Shown here: piece by piece, positions 9,306 through 17,998 of the stretch | How the letters are laid out: each line of letters opens with the position of its first letter | Position numbering within the stretch: position 1 is the first letter of the stretch | Assembly: GCA_029972225.1 (NCBI GenBank) | Contig: CP124756.1 | Span: forward strand, 744,001-808,000 | Reading direction: 5' to 3' | Source: Candidatus Thiothrix putei | GTDB taxonomy: Bacteria > Pseudomonadota > Gammaproteobacteria > Thiotrichales > Thiotrichaceae | Length of the DNA stretch: 64,000 nt | Translations under genes and position numbers: made by a program | Notes under the pieces: generated by a model | What the model was told of the DNA's origin: nothing | The model's database searches: none | Seen by the model: only the letters and a program-made list of their open reading frames with translations

Positions 9306-9473
9306 TCATTGACTGAACAAGTGGCATGTTTTGAGAAAACTTTGATTGTGCAGGCGTTAAATCACCACCAAGGCAATACACGAGCGGTGATGGAGGCATT
9401 GGATTTGCCCCGTAAAACCTTGACGGACAAAATGAAAAAGTACGGTTTGGACAGGGAGCAGTTTCGCGATTGA
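9306..9473 (+). pseudogene. dctD: Severed C-terminal Fis-type DNA-binding domain of dctD
   Basis: In frame with dctD after removal of the transposon, this stretch reads SLTEQVACFEKTLIVQALNH and continues through LDLPRKTLTDKMKKYGL to a stop at 9471-9473. That is the classic Fis/HTH_8 helix-turn-helix at the end of NtrC/DctD regulators. It has no start codon or ribosome-binding site of its own that I can support. The preserved sequence indicates a recent insertion. Confidence 0.85.
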
Positions 9474-9498
9474 TGCGGATGAATACGCGCTAAATGCG

Positions 9499-9554
9499 AC
9501 GATTCCGCAGTAATTTGCGAAATAGTCTTGACGATTCCGCAAATTACTGCGAAA
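9499..9554. promoter_or_regulatory. Paired inverted repeats upstream of the AAA/DUF4143 gene, possible operator
   Basis: Two similar ~22-base blocks (beginning CGATTCCGCA) flank a 7-base spacer. The core CGCAGTAATTTGCG of the first is the reverse complement of CGCAAATTACTGCG in the second, giving a long imperfect palindrome immediately before the ATG at 9563. The layout suits autoregulation or a stem-loop in the 5' leader. Confidence 0.55.
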
Positions 9555-9562
9555 TTGCCGGT

Positions 9563-10681
9563 ATGAAACGATTGCAACAAGCCCTTATCAGCAACGATTT
9601 ACGCCGTAAAATGGTATTCCTGACTGGCCCGCGTCAAGTGGGGAAGACCAGTATCGCGAAGGCTATTGCGGCAGAAACGTCATCGGCAGTGTACCTCAAC
9701 TACGACAGTTTTGCCGACCGCGCTATTATCCATGCTCAAGCGTGGCTGCCGTCCACGCATCTGTTGATTCTGGATGAGTTGCACAAAATGGCGGAGTGGA
9801 AAAACTACCTTAAGGGTTTGTATGACACCAAGCCGGAACACTTGCAAATTCTGGTGACGGGCAGTGCGCGGCTGGAAACATTTCGTCAAAGTGGAGATTC
9901 ACTGGCAGGGCGTTTTTTCCGGCATCGCCTCAATCCTTTGTCCTTGGTGGAAATTCCTGATGCGGATGAGGCAGCTCTTGAAAGACTCATGGAGCGGGGT
10001 GGTTTTCCTGAGCCTTATCTGGCTGAAGCGCTGGCAGATGCCAACCGTTGGCGTTTGCAATACATTGACGGGCTGATCCGCACCGATATTCTCGATTTTG
10101 AAAAAGTACATGATTTCAAAGCGATTCAGCTTACTCTGACCTTATTGCAACAGCGTGTTGGGTCGCCACTTTCCTACACGTCGCTGGCGCAGGATGTTGG
10201 TGTATCGCCTAACACGATCAAGCGTTACATCGAAATTTTTGAAGCCCTGTACATCATTTTCAGGGTCACGCCTTGCCACCGCAATATTGCCCGTTCCTTG
10301 CAGAAAGACGCGAAAATCTATTTTTATGACACGGGTCTGGTTAAAGGTGACAACGGTATCCGCTTTGAAAATCTGGTGGCGGTCAGCTTATTGAAGCACC
10401 TGAATGCGATTGAAGATTACCAGGGCAAACCGACTAGCCTCAGCATGTTTCGCACCAAAGAACAAAAGGAAGTCGATTTTGTGCTGCTGGTCGATGATGA
10501 ACCGGTGCAAATGGTGGAGGTGAAATTATCCGACCCTGCGGTTAGTCCGAACTTGCGCTATTTCTACGAAAAATACGGCGTTCCGGCGGTGCAGCTTGTG
10601 AAAAACCTGCGCCAAGAACGCATGGATAAAGGCATTGAAGTGCGGCGGGCGTTGGATTATTTGAAGCAGTTAGCGCTTTAA
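9563..10681 (+). CDS. AAA-family ATPase with C-terminal DUF4143
   Basis: A 372-residue protein of the widespread AAA_14-DUF4143 group. The Walker A motif is in LTGPRQVGKTSIAKAI, Walker B in HLLILDELHKM and a sensor-like segment in ILVTGSARLETF. The C-terminal half (from about residue 180) has a winged-helix-like region (TSLAQDVGVSPNTIKRYIEI) and the nuclease-like KEVDFVLL...MVEVKL pattern typical of DUF4143. The open frame extends to 9494, but ATG at 9563 begins at the usual MKRLQ-type start and the upstream bases form the palindromes noted above. The cellular role of this family is not established; it is common in accessory regions. Confidence 0.85.
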   Translation: MKRLQQALISNDLRRKMVFLTGPRQVGKTSIAKAIAAETSSAVYLNYDSFADRAIIHAQAWLPSTHLLILDELHKMAEWKNYLKGLYDTKPEHLQILVTGSARLETFRQSGDSLAGRFFRHRLNPLSLVEIPDADEAALERLMERGGFPEPYLAEALADANRWRLQYIDGLIRTDILDFEKVHDFKAIQLTLTLLQQRVGSPLSYTSLAQDVGVSPNTIKRYIEIFEALYIIFRVTPCHRNIARSLQKDAKIYFYDTGLVKGDNGIRFENLVAVSLLKHLNAIEDYQGKPTSLSMFRTKEQKEVDFVLLVDDEPVQMVEVKLSDPAVSPNLRYFYEKYGVPAVQLVKNLRQERMDKGIEVRRALDYLKQLAL

Positions 10682-10756
10682 ACGTATCGCTATCTTGGGT
10701 TTCCGCGCCCGTATTGTTAAGCTGGATAAAAGCACCTAACCCAAAGCAGTAGCCAA

Positions 10757-11587
10757 ATGGATCACAAGCAAGAGTTCCGTACAAAGTTAGCCACGTTCGT
10801 TGGCAGTATCCAGCAATATGTCAGTACCGATGATGGGCAGTGGACAGTCAAGGGTTTCATCGACGTGTTTCAGAGCGTTTACACAATTTCATCCGATACC
10901 AAGATCGTTTCTAAGATATTGGAAATTCACTTGTTTCCGAAAATCCTCCAGTTTGCGCAAGACAACGGCTATCGTGTGGTGTTGGCTGACCATCAGAACT
11001 ACTACCCAGATATATCTTTTGTCAAAGAAGATGATGAAAGCGTAAAATTTGCCGTTGATTTCAAGACAACCTACCGTAATCCCAGAAAGCCGCACTTGTG
11101 CAACGGTTTCACTTTGGGTTCGCACGGGACTTACTTCGAGAATCGCCAAAGCACCAAAAACATCCAGTTTCCCTATGCCACGTATGCGGGGCATTTTTGC
11201 CTTGGCATCATTTATGACCGTGCAGAGGGGGCAACGATAGACGAAACCCGTTCCCATCGGCTGGATGAATTGCAGTCCATCGCTTCAGTGATCAAAAATT
11301 TCCAGTTTTTCGTGGTGGAAAAATGGCAAATCGCCAGTGACAAGGGCGGCAGCGGCAATACCGCCAACATCGGTAGCATCAACAATATCGACGACATTAT
11401 TAACGGACGCGGCATGTTTTCCCGCTTGGGAGAAAGTTGGTTCGACGATTATTGGATGAACTATTGCAAAATCATTGTGCAAGACGAGCAAGGTGTTACC
11501 AACAAAATTTCGACGCTGAAAGCCTTTGTTGCCTATCGCGGTGGTGATGTTTCATTAGTGGTCGATAAACAGAATAGTGGGGAATGA
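10757..11587 (+). CDS. Type II restriction endonuclease, EcoRV family
   Basis: A 276-residue homologue of R.EcoRV (which cuts GATATC). The PD-D/ExK active site aligns: Asp85 in NYYPDISF, Asp101 and Lys103 in AVDFKTTY, matching EcoRV Asp74, Asp90 and Lys92; Glu56 in ILEIHLFP corresponds to Glu45. The DNA-recognition loop reads [14 protein letters not shown], nearly identical to the EcoRV loop GSGNTTNIGS, so the same GATATC specificity is predicted. It overlaps the methylase gene by four bases. The comparison is from memory of the EcoRV sequence, but several blocks match strongly. Confidence 0.92.
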   Translation: MDHKQEFRTKLATFVGSIQQYVSTDDGQWTVKGFIDVFQSVYTISSDTKIVSKILEIHLFPKILQFAQDNGYRVVLADHQNYYPDISFVKEDDESVKFAVDFKTTYRNPRKPHLCNGFTLGSHGTYFENRQSTKNIQFPYATYAGHFCLGIIYDRAEGATIDETRSHRLDELQSIASVIKNFQFFVVEKWQIASDKGGSGNTANIGSINNIDDIINGRGMFSRLGESWFDDYWMNYCKIIVQDEQGVTNKISTLKAFVAYRGGDVSLVVDKQNSGE

Positions 11588-12480
11588 TACCAATGAAAGT
11601 CAGCGTTCCCCCGATTAAATCTCAAGGCATCAAAACCAAACTTGTGCCGTGGATCAAAAACATTATTCCCGCTAATTTTGATGGGCGGTGGGTTGAGCCA
11701 TTCATGGGGACTGGCGTTGTGGCTTTTAACCTTGCCCCGCAACAGGCTTTGCTATGCGATACCAATCCGCATTTGGTTCACTTTTATTCTTGCCTTGCTA
11801 AAGGTGTGATTACGCCTGAAAGTGTTCGCGCTTATTTGAATAGGGAAGGGGCTTTGCTACTGGAAAAGGGCGAAGTACATTACTACGAAATCCGTGAGCG
11901 ATTTAATAAATACCATGCACCCTTGGATTTTTTGTTTCTAAATCGAGCCGGATTTAACGGCATGATTCGTTTCAATCGGAAGGGTGGGTTCAATATTCCG
12001 TTTTGTCGTAAACCGCAGCGGTTTGCTCAGGCTTATGTGACCAAAATCGTGAATCAGGTCGATGCCGTCGCTAAAATCCTGCACACCAAACAGTTTGAGT
12101 TTAAATGTCAGGATTTCACCAAAACACTCCAAGAAATTTCGGCGGATGACATTGTGTATTGTGATCCGCCGTATATTGACCGCCATGTAGATTATTACAA
12201 CGGTTGGGATGAGCTTCAGGAGCATCGCCTCCATGCTGCGCTGGAAAAGCTGGAGGGTAAATTCATTCTTTCCACTTGGCATCACAATGATTTTCGGGAG
12301 AACACCTACATCAAGTCATTGTGGGACAGGTTTAACGTGCTGACACGGGAGCATTTCTACCATGTCGGCGCGAGTGAAGATAACCGCAATCCGATGGTTG
12401 AGGCATTAGTGACAAACTACAATCTGCCAACCGATGATAAAAAGGTAGAGGCATTCCAGCAATTTGCGTTGTTGGGTTAA
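11584..12480 (+). CDS. Adenine-specific DNA methyltransferase, M.EcoRV type (Dam-like, alpha group)
   Basis: Protects the host from the neighbouring endonuclease by methylating adenine, presumably in GATATC. The S-adenosylmethionine site is seen in [13 protein letters not shown], and the catalytic motif IV is DPPY in [16 protein letters not shown]. The length of 298 residues is what I recall for M.EcoRV, and long blocks agree ([37 protein letters not shown]). The start ATG at 11584 overlaps the endonuclease stop (ATGA); a second ATG at 11593 lies closer to the homologous start and is an alternative. It converges with the amidotransferase gene, overlapping its end by four bases. Confidence 0.93.
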   Translation: MIPMKVSVPPIKSQGIKTKLVPWIKNIIPANFDGRWVEPFMGTGVVAFNLAPQQALLCDTNPHLVHFYSCLAKGVITPESVRAYLNREGALLLEKGEVHYYEIRERFNKYHAPLDFLFLNRAGFNGMIRFNRKGGFNIPFCRKPQRFAQAYVTKIVNQVDAVAKILHTKQFEFKCQDFTKTLQEISADDIVYCDPPYIDRHVDYYNGWDELQEHRLHAALEKLEGKFILSTWHHNDFRENTYIKSLWDRFNVLTREHFYHVGASEDNRNPMVEALVTNYNLPTDDKKVEAFQQFALLG

Positions 12481-14252
12481 ACTTTAACGCTCTGCAACCA
12501 CATCTCCAACGCTGCCATGTGCCACAGCTTACTCCCTTGAATCCGCGTCAAATGCGTTTCGGGGGAAACCAGCACTTTGTCGATATAGCTACGCCGATAC
12601 AAGCCCCGTTCCCGACACGCTTGCGAATCCAGCAAATCGCGCATCATGTCCAGAAACTCACCGCGCACAAATTTAAGCGCAGGCACAGGGAAATACCCCT
12701 TGGGGCGGTCGATCACGCTATCCGGCACTAGCCCCCGCGCAATTTGTTTCAGCACGTATTTACCGCCGTCACGCAATTTCAATTCGGTCGGCATTTGCGC
12801 TGCCAGTTCCACCAATTCGTGATCGAGGAACGGCACACGCGCTTCCAGCCCCCACGCCATCGTCATATTATCCACGCGCTTGACTGGATCGTCGACGATG
12901 AAAGTGGTGGTATCAGCCCGCAATACCGCATCCAGCGTTTCTTCCGCATCGGTTGATTCCAGCAATTCGCGCACCAATTCGCCCGTGTAATCGCGGGTTT
13001 GGAACGGGGTTTGCAACATCTCCGCCATTTCGCTGTGGTCGCGGTCGAAATAATACGGCGCGAGGCGTTGCAGCATGTCGGGGTTTTTGTCGGCGTGCGC
13101 TTGCGGATACCAGAAATAGCCGCCGAACACTTCATCCGCGCCTTGCCCGGATTGCACCACTTTCACATGCTTGGAGACCTGTTCGGAGAGCAGGTAAAAG
13201 CCAATCGCATCTTGCCCAAACATCGGTTCTGCCATGTTTGCCACCGCTTCTGGCAGGCGTGACAGGGTGTGTTCGTTGGGGATGTGGAACTTGTGGTGCG
13301 TGGGGCGGAAGCGTTCCACCACTGCGTCGGAGTATTCGTATTCGCTGCCTTTTTCCTCCGGCTGGTCGTCGAAACCGATGGTGAAGGTGCGGATGTCTTG
13401 TATGCCAATTTCAGACAGCAAACCGACCAGCAGGCTCGAATCTAGCCCGCCGGAAAGCAGCACGCCCACGGGTACGTCGGCGATATTGTTACGGCGACGC
13501 ACGGCGGTTTTCAGCGACTCATGCACCGCGTCGATCCACTCCTGTTCGGAACGTGGCTCGCGTGGGCGACGTGCCACCAGATTCCAGTAACGTTTCAGCT
13601 CTTGCCGTCCGTCAGCGTGGATGGTGAGGCTGTGTGCGGGTTGTAGTTTGCGGATGCCGTTCAATACGGTGCGTGGCGCAGGCACAACGGCGTGCAGCGA
13701 AAACAGGTTGTGGATTGCGAGCGGGTCGAGGCTGGTATCAATCCCCGGTGTGGTCAGCAAGGCTTGGGTATTGGAGGCAAAGCGGAAACTTTTACCGTCA
13801 GCGGCGTAGTACAGCGGCTTGATGCCCATGCGGTCACGCGCCACGAACAGCACTTTTCGGCGCATGTCCCAGATGGCGAAGGCGAACATGCCGAGCAAAT
13901 GCTTGGGCGCGTCTTCGCCCCATTCGGCGTAGGCTTTGAGGATGACTTCGGTATCGCCTTCGGAGAAGAAATGATGCCCGCGAGCCTTCAATTCCGCCCG
14001 CAATTCGGGGTGGTTGTAGATCGTGCCGTTGAACACCAGTGCTAAGCCGGATTCGATGTCGACCATCGGCTGGCTGGATTTGTACGACAGGTCGATGATG
14101 GCAAGGCGGCGATGCCCAAACATCAAGCCACCGTCGGAAAAGCTGCCCGCGTGGTCGGGGCCGCGCTTTTCCAGCTTCGCCATCATGCTGTTGAGGTATT
14201 TCAGTTCGGGGAGTTGCCCGTCGAGGCGTAGTTCACCGCAAATGCCGCACAT
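12477..14252 (-). CDS. N-acetylglutaminylglutamine amidotransferase-like asparagine synthase family protein
   Basis: A class II glutamine amidotransferase with an asparagine-synthetase domain. Cys2 (MCGICGE) is the glutaminase nucleophile; RGPDHAG, NGTIYNH and GDTEV line the glutamine site; the PP-loop SGGLDSSLL binds ATP in the synthetase half. The 591-residue length and segments such as [22 protein letters not shown] and KLQPAHSL fit the subfamily that makes the osmolyte N-acetylglutaminylglutamine amide better than cellular AsnB. The usual ligase partner (Ngg) is not adjacent; the restriction system sits directly downstream. The ATG has the ribosome-binding site AAGGAA. A general asparagine synthase is the alternative. 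Confidence 0.8.
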   Translation of the reverse strand: MCGICGELRLDGQLPELKYLNSMMAKLEKRGPDHAGSFSDGGLMFGHRRLAIIDLSYKSSQPMVDIESGLALVFNGTIYNHPELRAELKARGHHFFSEGDTEVILKAYAEWGEDAPKHLLGMFAFAIWDMRRKVLFVARDRMGIKPLYYAADGKSFRFASNTQALLTTPGIDTSLDPLAIHNLFSLHAVVPAPRTVLNGIRKLQPAHSLTIHADGRQELKRYWNLVARRPREPRSEQEWIDAVHESLKTAVRRRNNIADVPVGVLLSGGLDSSLLVGLLSEIGIQDIRTFTIGFDDQPEEKGSEYEYSDAVVERFRPTHHKFHIPNEHTLSRLPEAVANMAEPMFGQDAIGFYLLSEQVSKHVKVVQSGQGADEVFGGYFWYPQAHADKNPDMLQRLAPYYFDRDHSEMAEMLQTPFQTRDYTGELVRELLESTDAEETLDAVLRADTTTFIVDDPVKRVDNMTMAWGLEARVPFLDHELVELAAQMPTELKLRDGGKYVLKQIARGLVPDSVIDRPKGYFPVPALKFVRGEFLDMMRDLLDSQACRERGLYRRSYIDKVLVSPETHLTRIQGSKLWHMAALEMWLQSVKV

Positions 14253-14351
14253 GGGAGTTCCTTGTTATGTTCTTCAATGGGCATAGTTTGCCACATTGCT
14301 TGCTGATGTGTATTTCAACTTGTGTTGCTTGGGTCTATCATTTATATTTTA

Positions 14352-14369
14352 TGTACACAATCACGTACA
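14352..14369 (+). promoter_or_regulatory. YefM-type operator upstream of yefM-yoeB
   Basis: Two hexamers, TGTACA (14352-14357) and CGTACA (14364-14369), lie 12 bases apart centre to centre, 11-28 bases before the yefM start. TGTACA cores with this spacing are the known binding pattern of E. coli YefM and YefM-YoeB, which repress their own operon. Confidence 0.65.
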
Positions 14370-14379
14370 GGTTCCAGCC

Positions 14380-14637
14380 ATGAATGCCATTTCCTACACC
14401 GCTGTGCGAGCGGATCTCGCCAAAACGATGGATCGGGTCTGCGAAGATCATGAACCCATCATCATTACCCGTAACCGCGAGCAAGCCGTGGTGATGATTT
14501 CGCTGGAAGATTACAAGGCGATGGAAGAAACTGCCTATTTATTGCGTAGCCCTGCCAATGCCAGCCGCTTGCTGGAATCCATTGCAGAATTGGAACGTGG
14601 TCAGGGGCAAGTGCGTGAGTTGATCGAATGCGTATAA
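14380..14637 (+). CDS. yefM: Antitoxin YefM (Phd/YefM family)
   Basis: An 85-residue antitoxin starting MNAISYTAVRADLAKTMDRV, with the family hallmark PIIITRNREQAVVMISLEDYKAMEETAYLL. The N-terminal half folds into the DNA-binding Phd/YefM domain, and the acidic, flexible C-terminal half wraps the toxin. The start at 14380 is chosen from homology; the open frame upstream to 14296 includes the operator. It overlaps the toxin gene by 10 bases, the usual translational coupling. Repression of its own promoter is expected from the two TGTACA-type hexamers just upstream. Confidence 0.93.
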   Translation: MNAISYTAVRADLAKTMDRVCEDHEPIIITRNREQAVVMISLEDYKAMEETAYLLRSPANASRLLESIAELERGQGQVRELIECV

Positions 14638-14885
14638 TCTTTTCATCCAAAGCGTGGGAGGATTACGTGCATTGGCAACAAGCCGACAAGAAAATCCTCA
14701 AACGTATCAACGATTTGATCAAAGCGATTTCGCGTGATCCGTTTGACGGTATCGGCAAGCCCGAACCGTTGCGGCACGGGCTTTCTGGCTATTGGTCACG
14801 CCGAATCAATGATGAACATCGGCTGATCTACAAAGTAGAAGGCGAGGACTTCCTGATAGCGATGTGTCGGTATCACTACCAATAA
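14628..14885 (+). CDS. yoeB: Toxin YoeB (Txe family, ribosome-dependent mRNA interferase)
   Basis: An 85-residue RelE-superfamily toxin that cuts mRNA in the ribosomal A site when released from YefM. Diagnostic elements are the start MRIIFSSKAWEDYVHWQQ, LIKAISRDPFDGIGKPEPL, and the C-terminal catalytic segment WSRRINDEHRLIYKV ending CRYHY, which keeps the conserved Arg, His and terminal Tyr. Length and layout are normal, so the toxin is probably functional. A minus-strand gene converges from the other side. Confidence 0.93.
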   Translation: MRIIFSSKAWEDYVHWQQADKKILKRINDLIKAISRDPFDGIGKPEPLRHGLSGYWSRRINDEHRLIYKVEGEDFLIAMCRYHYQ

Positions 14886-14894
14886 GTGCAAATC

Positions 14895-15998
14895 CTAGTT
14901 CGTTAAACGTTTCTGCAATTCTTCCTGCAATTTTTGCATGATCATTTCTTCAACGCTGGGTTGTGGTGGTTGTAACGGCGGGGTATCCGCAGGTGGTGTG
15001 GCGGCTTGCCCGTTCACGCCACGAATGTTGAAGGTGTGCGTCAGCGTTTGCCCCGCTTGCACGGTCAGGGATTTGTAGCCTTGAAACCCTTGGTATTCAA
15101 AGCTTACGACAAATTCTTGTGCAGGCAAGGTGAGTTCGGTGAGGGAAACGTTATTCGCACGTTCTACCACTGTGCCATCTAAGCGGGCGATGGTGAAATT
15201 GACCGGTAACGGGCTGCCATCATCCGCCGCGAGTGCCACGACCCTGAGTTTACCGCTAGGTGTTGCAGGTGGGGCTTGGGTAACAGGTGCGGGTACAGGT
15301 TGGCGTGGCGGCTGTGCCACTGGTGCGGGTGCAGCAGCAAGGGCAGGCAATGGAAAAATTTCATTGACCACAGCACCATCAGGCACGCTGATTGTGCGTG
15401 ACAGGCTGGCGTAACCTTCGGCGCGTACCGTAATTTTGTATTTACCGGGTTTGAGCGTGAAAGCGGCTTTATTGGTGTACATGGCTTTGTCCAGATTCAC
15501 GCCGTTGGCTTGCTGCACGTAGACATTGGCTTTGATGGGGTTGCCGGTTTCGGTTTGCGCCACAATTTCCAGCGTACCGGTTTTGCCGATGACAGGGGGC
15601 GCAGGCGTTGGTGTCGGGGGCGTGGGCAAGCTGGTGGTGACTTCATCAGCGGGTAAGTCGTCATCCGGCGTTGTGGCAACCGGAGCGGGGGTGATGGGTT
15701 TGGGTGGTGCGGTGGGAACCGTTTCTGTGGTGTCTTCTTTGTCTTCTGGTTCGCCTACCAGCTCGATGGTGTTGTCTTCCGTTTCCAGAGGTTTGTCATT
15801 CAGGGGCTTGGTGAAAATGGATTTGTCGCCAATCGCATCAGGGGAGGGCAGGTTGGCATTGGGCATGACCAGCGGCTGTTCCCAGCCGGAGGCACTGGGC
15901 GGGGCTTCTGCCGGATTGGGGGTAAACAGGCTTTTGATGCCAATCAGGGCGAAGATGACCAGCACTGCGCCGATGATCCATTTGGTGATTCCGCTCAT
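14895..15998 (-). CDS. Membrane-anchored protein with Pro-rich linker and two PEGA/carboxypeptidase-regulatory-like domains
   Basis: A 367-residue protein of unknown function. One N-terminal membrane helix (about residues 5-25, WIIGAVLVIFALIGI) is followed by a long Pro/Thr/Asp-rich spacer. Two beta-sandwich domains then occur: one from GTLEIVAQTETGNPIKANV with the PEGA-like FTLKPGKYKITVRAEGY, and one from GKLRVVALAADDGSPLPVN ending in a strand-rich segment. Another Pro-rich stretch and a short helical tail (EEMIMQKLQEELQKRL) close it. Such domains usually mediate binding in the periplasm. It is divergent from the ABC exporter operon, sharing a 141-base intergenic region. Confidence 0.6.
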   Translation of the reverse strand: MSGITKWIIGAVLVIFALIGIKSLFTPNPAEAPPSASGWEQPLVMPNANLPSPDAIGDKSIFTKPLNDKPLETEDNTIELVGEPEDKEDTTETVPTAPPKPITPAPVATTPDDDLPADEVTTSLPTPPTPTPAPPVIGKTGTLEIVAQTETGNPIKANVYVQQANGVNLDKAMYTNKAAFTLKPGKYKITVRAEGYASLSRTISVPDGAVVNEIFPLPALAAAPAPVAQPPRQPVPAPVTQAPPATPSGKLRVVALAADDGSPLPVNFTIARLDGTVVERANNVSLTELTLPAQEFVVSFEYQGFQGYKSLTVQAGQTLTHTFNIRGVNGQAATPPADTPPLQPPQPSVEEMIMQKLQEELQKRLTN

Positions 15999-16139
15999 GT
16001 CGAAGTCTCGTTAAGTCGTGTGATGTGTGGAGAATAGCAGAAAGTTGCGGTTTGCCCATTCCATTGATCGGGCGAAAGGTATTTTACCACCGCTGGGTTT
16101 CCGTGTTACACCTGCTTTTTTAAATGACGGATCGGTATT

Positions 16140-16838
16140 TTGTTACAAGCCAGCCACCTTCATTACGCTTACCCCGAAGCAGGTTGTGAACACACCGTGT
16201 TGCGCGATGTCAGCCTGAGCTTGCAAGCGGGCGAACACGTTGCGCTGGTGGGCAGCAGCGGTTCGGGTAAGTCTACGCTGTTGAACCTGTTGGGGGGAAT
16301 TGATGTTCCCGCCAGCGGGGAAATTCAACTGGCGGGCAAAGTCTTATCACGCTTACGTGAGCCGGAACTGACGCTGTTTCGCCGTCAACACATTGGGTTC
16401 ATTTACCAGCAATTTAACCTGATTCCCACGTTGACGGTGGCGGAAAATATCTTGTTGCCGTTGATGTTGCTGGGGGTTGAAGCGGCGGATCAGCAACGCC
16501 GTTTGCAACAGTGGTTGGAGGCGGTGCAATTGCCGACACGCGGCGCGGCGTTTCCCGATCAATTATCCGGCGGGGAACAGCAGCGCGTGGCGATTGCGCG
16601 TGCCTTGATTCATCAACCGGCGTTGGTGCTGGCGGATGAACCCACGGGCAATCTGGATGCGAAAACCGGCGCGTTGGTGCTGGATTTGCTGTTTTCACTG
16701 GCAGATGCGGCGCAACAAACCTTGCTGGTGGTGACGCACAGCCGCGCAGTGGCAGAAAGGGCGGGGCGTATTTTGGTCATGGTGGATGGTGGCATTAACG
16801 AGGGTATTTATGGCGAAATCACTACAACATTCGATTAA
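16140..16838 (+). CDS. ABC transporter ATP-binding subunit (LolD/MacB/AttE type)
   Basis: A 232-residue ATPase that powers the permease encoded two genes downstream. Walker A is GSSGSGKSTLL, the Q-loop is in FIYQQFNLIPTLTV, the ABC signature is LSGGEQQRVAIARAL, and Walker B is LVLADEPTGNLD, with the H-loop in VVTHSR. The sequence is of the LolD/MacB class that serves FtsX-like permeases. The apparent start is TTG at 16140; the upstream ATG at 16123 is out of frame, so the unusual start is accepted with moderate confidence. The gene overlaps the next one by 29 bases. Confidence 0.88.
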   Translation: MLQASHLHYAYPEAGCEHTVLRDVSLSLQAGEHVALVGSSGSGKSTLLNLLGGIDVPASGEIQLAGKVLSRLREPELTLFRRQHIGFIYQQFNLIPTLTVAENILLPLMLLGVEAADQQRRLQQWLEAVQLPTRGAAFPDQLSGGEQQRVAIARALIHQPALVLADEPTGNLDAKTGALVLDLLFSLADAAQQTLLVVTHSRAVAERAGRILVMVDGGINEGIYGEITTTFD

Positions 16839-17997
16839 TTCACACCGTGCCTTGCTCACGGATTTGTTAGGCAATGCGCTCAATGAATACGCAGGCAGAA
16901 TCTTGCCGCAAATGGATGAGGTCGAGCGGCTGGATGAATGTATGCGGCGGGTATTCAGCGCACTGGATTATTGCAAATACGTGTACGTGCTGGATGCGAA
17001 CGGGGTGCAAATCAGCTCCACGGTGAACCGTTACGGCGCTGACCCGGAAGGGCGCGGGCGTGACCGTTCCGAGCGCCCGTACATGAAGCACATGCAGGAT
17101 GCCAGCATCGACTTTAACCTGTCGGAAGCTTACATCAGCCGCAATAAAAAGCGCCCGTCGATTACGGCGATTCAAAGCATTCGGGATGCCAACGGGCAGC
17201 GTGTCGGCTTTTTGGGGGTGGATTACGACTTGCGCGAATTGCCACATTCGGACGTGATTTACGAAGAGCCGAGTCAGTGGCGGCAAATCAAGGGCGACCC
17301 GGCAATCCGCAGCGGTTTGTTTGCGCAACAGCGGGTGGAGAGTGTGATGGATCGGCACATTGATGTGGTGCTGTCGGTGCATGAGGCGCTGATTCTTGAT
17401 CAGGGGGTGCACCATTTTCAAATTCACTTTTCCAGCAGTCGTACCACAATTTGGCATCGGGATGACCCGTATGTGTACCGCATTCTCACCAATGAAGAGC
17501 TGATTGACCCGAATATTTGCTTGGCTTACCCGCGTCGCCCGTATTTTGAGCGGGCGATTGTGCCACCTGCGGATGTGGGCAGGGTATTGAAGCAGTTAAA
17601 AGCCTTGCGGTTTGCGGATGAAACCATTTATTTGCGTTCGGCGTCGCTGAATATTGTGAATGGCACGGTGGGGCTGAATTTCTCGTGTGACGGGTCGCAT
17701 TATTTGAGTTATGACGAATTTCTTTCTAAGGGTTTGGATTTTTGGCTCGGGGATGACAGCAGCATTGCCTCGGAAGTGGCGTGTGCGGTGCAAGCACTCG
17801 ATACGCAACGGTTGGATGCAGAGGTGGATGCGTTGGCAAGCATGGGCTGTATTCAAGTCAATAAGTTGTTGTATGCCCTAGAAAAAGGCGATGTGCCAGA
17901 GCGGGTCGCCGCTTTCAATGCTGATGAGCGCGATTACCTTTACCGCGAATTGAAGGCGGTGATGGATGTGTACGAGGGCGGTATATGCGGGTTGTAA
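16810..17997 (+). CDS. PDC (Cache-like) sensor domain protein within the ABC exporter operon
   Basis: A 395-residue protein starting MAKSLQHSINSHRALLTDLL, preceded by a good ribosome-binding site (GAGGG). Residues ~20-150 resemble a PDC/Cache ligand-binding domain (VYVLDANGVQISSTV, RPYMKHMQ, YISRNKKRPSITAIQSIRD, GFLGVDYDLREL). Unusually, no signal peptide or membrane helix is visible, so the domain would be cytoplasmic. The rest has no motif I recognise beyond possible mixed alpha/beta structure. It overlaps the ATPase gene and is separated from the permease gene by one base, so it is co-expressed with the exporter. It may sense the exported compound or redox state; that is a guess. Confidence 0.7.
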   Translation: MAKSLQHSINSHRALLTDLLGNALNEYAGRILPQMDEVERLDECMRRVFSALDYCKYVYVLDANGVQISSTVNRYGADPEGRGRDRSERPYMKHMQDASIDFNLSEAYISRNKKRPSITAIQSIRDANGQRVGFLGVDYDLRELPHSDVIYEEPSQWRQIKGDPAIRSGLFAQQRVESVMDRHIDVVLSVHEALILDQGVHHFQIHFSSSRTTIWHRDDPYVYRILTNEELIDPNICLAYPRRPYFERAIVPPADVGRVLKQLKALRFADETIYLRSASLNIVNGTVGLNFSCDGSHYLSYDEFLSKGLDFWLGDDSSIASEVACAVQALDTQRLDAEVDALASMGCIQVNKLLYALEKGDVPERVAAFNADERDYLYRELKAVMDVYEGGICGL

Positions 17998-17998
17998 G

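Noticed and set aside
12953-13384. Long plus-strand ORFs opposite the amidotransferase gene
   Set aside because: They are rich in Arg, Pro and Cys and lie wholly within a well-supported minus-strand gene; no ribosome-binding site or known domain.
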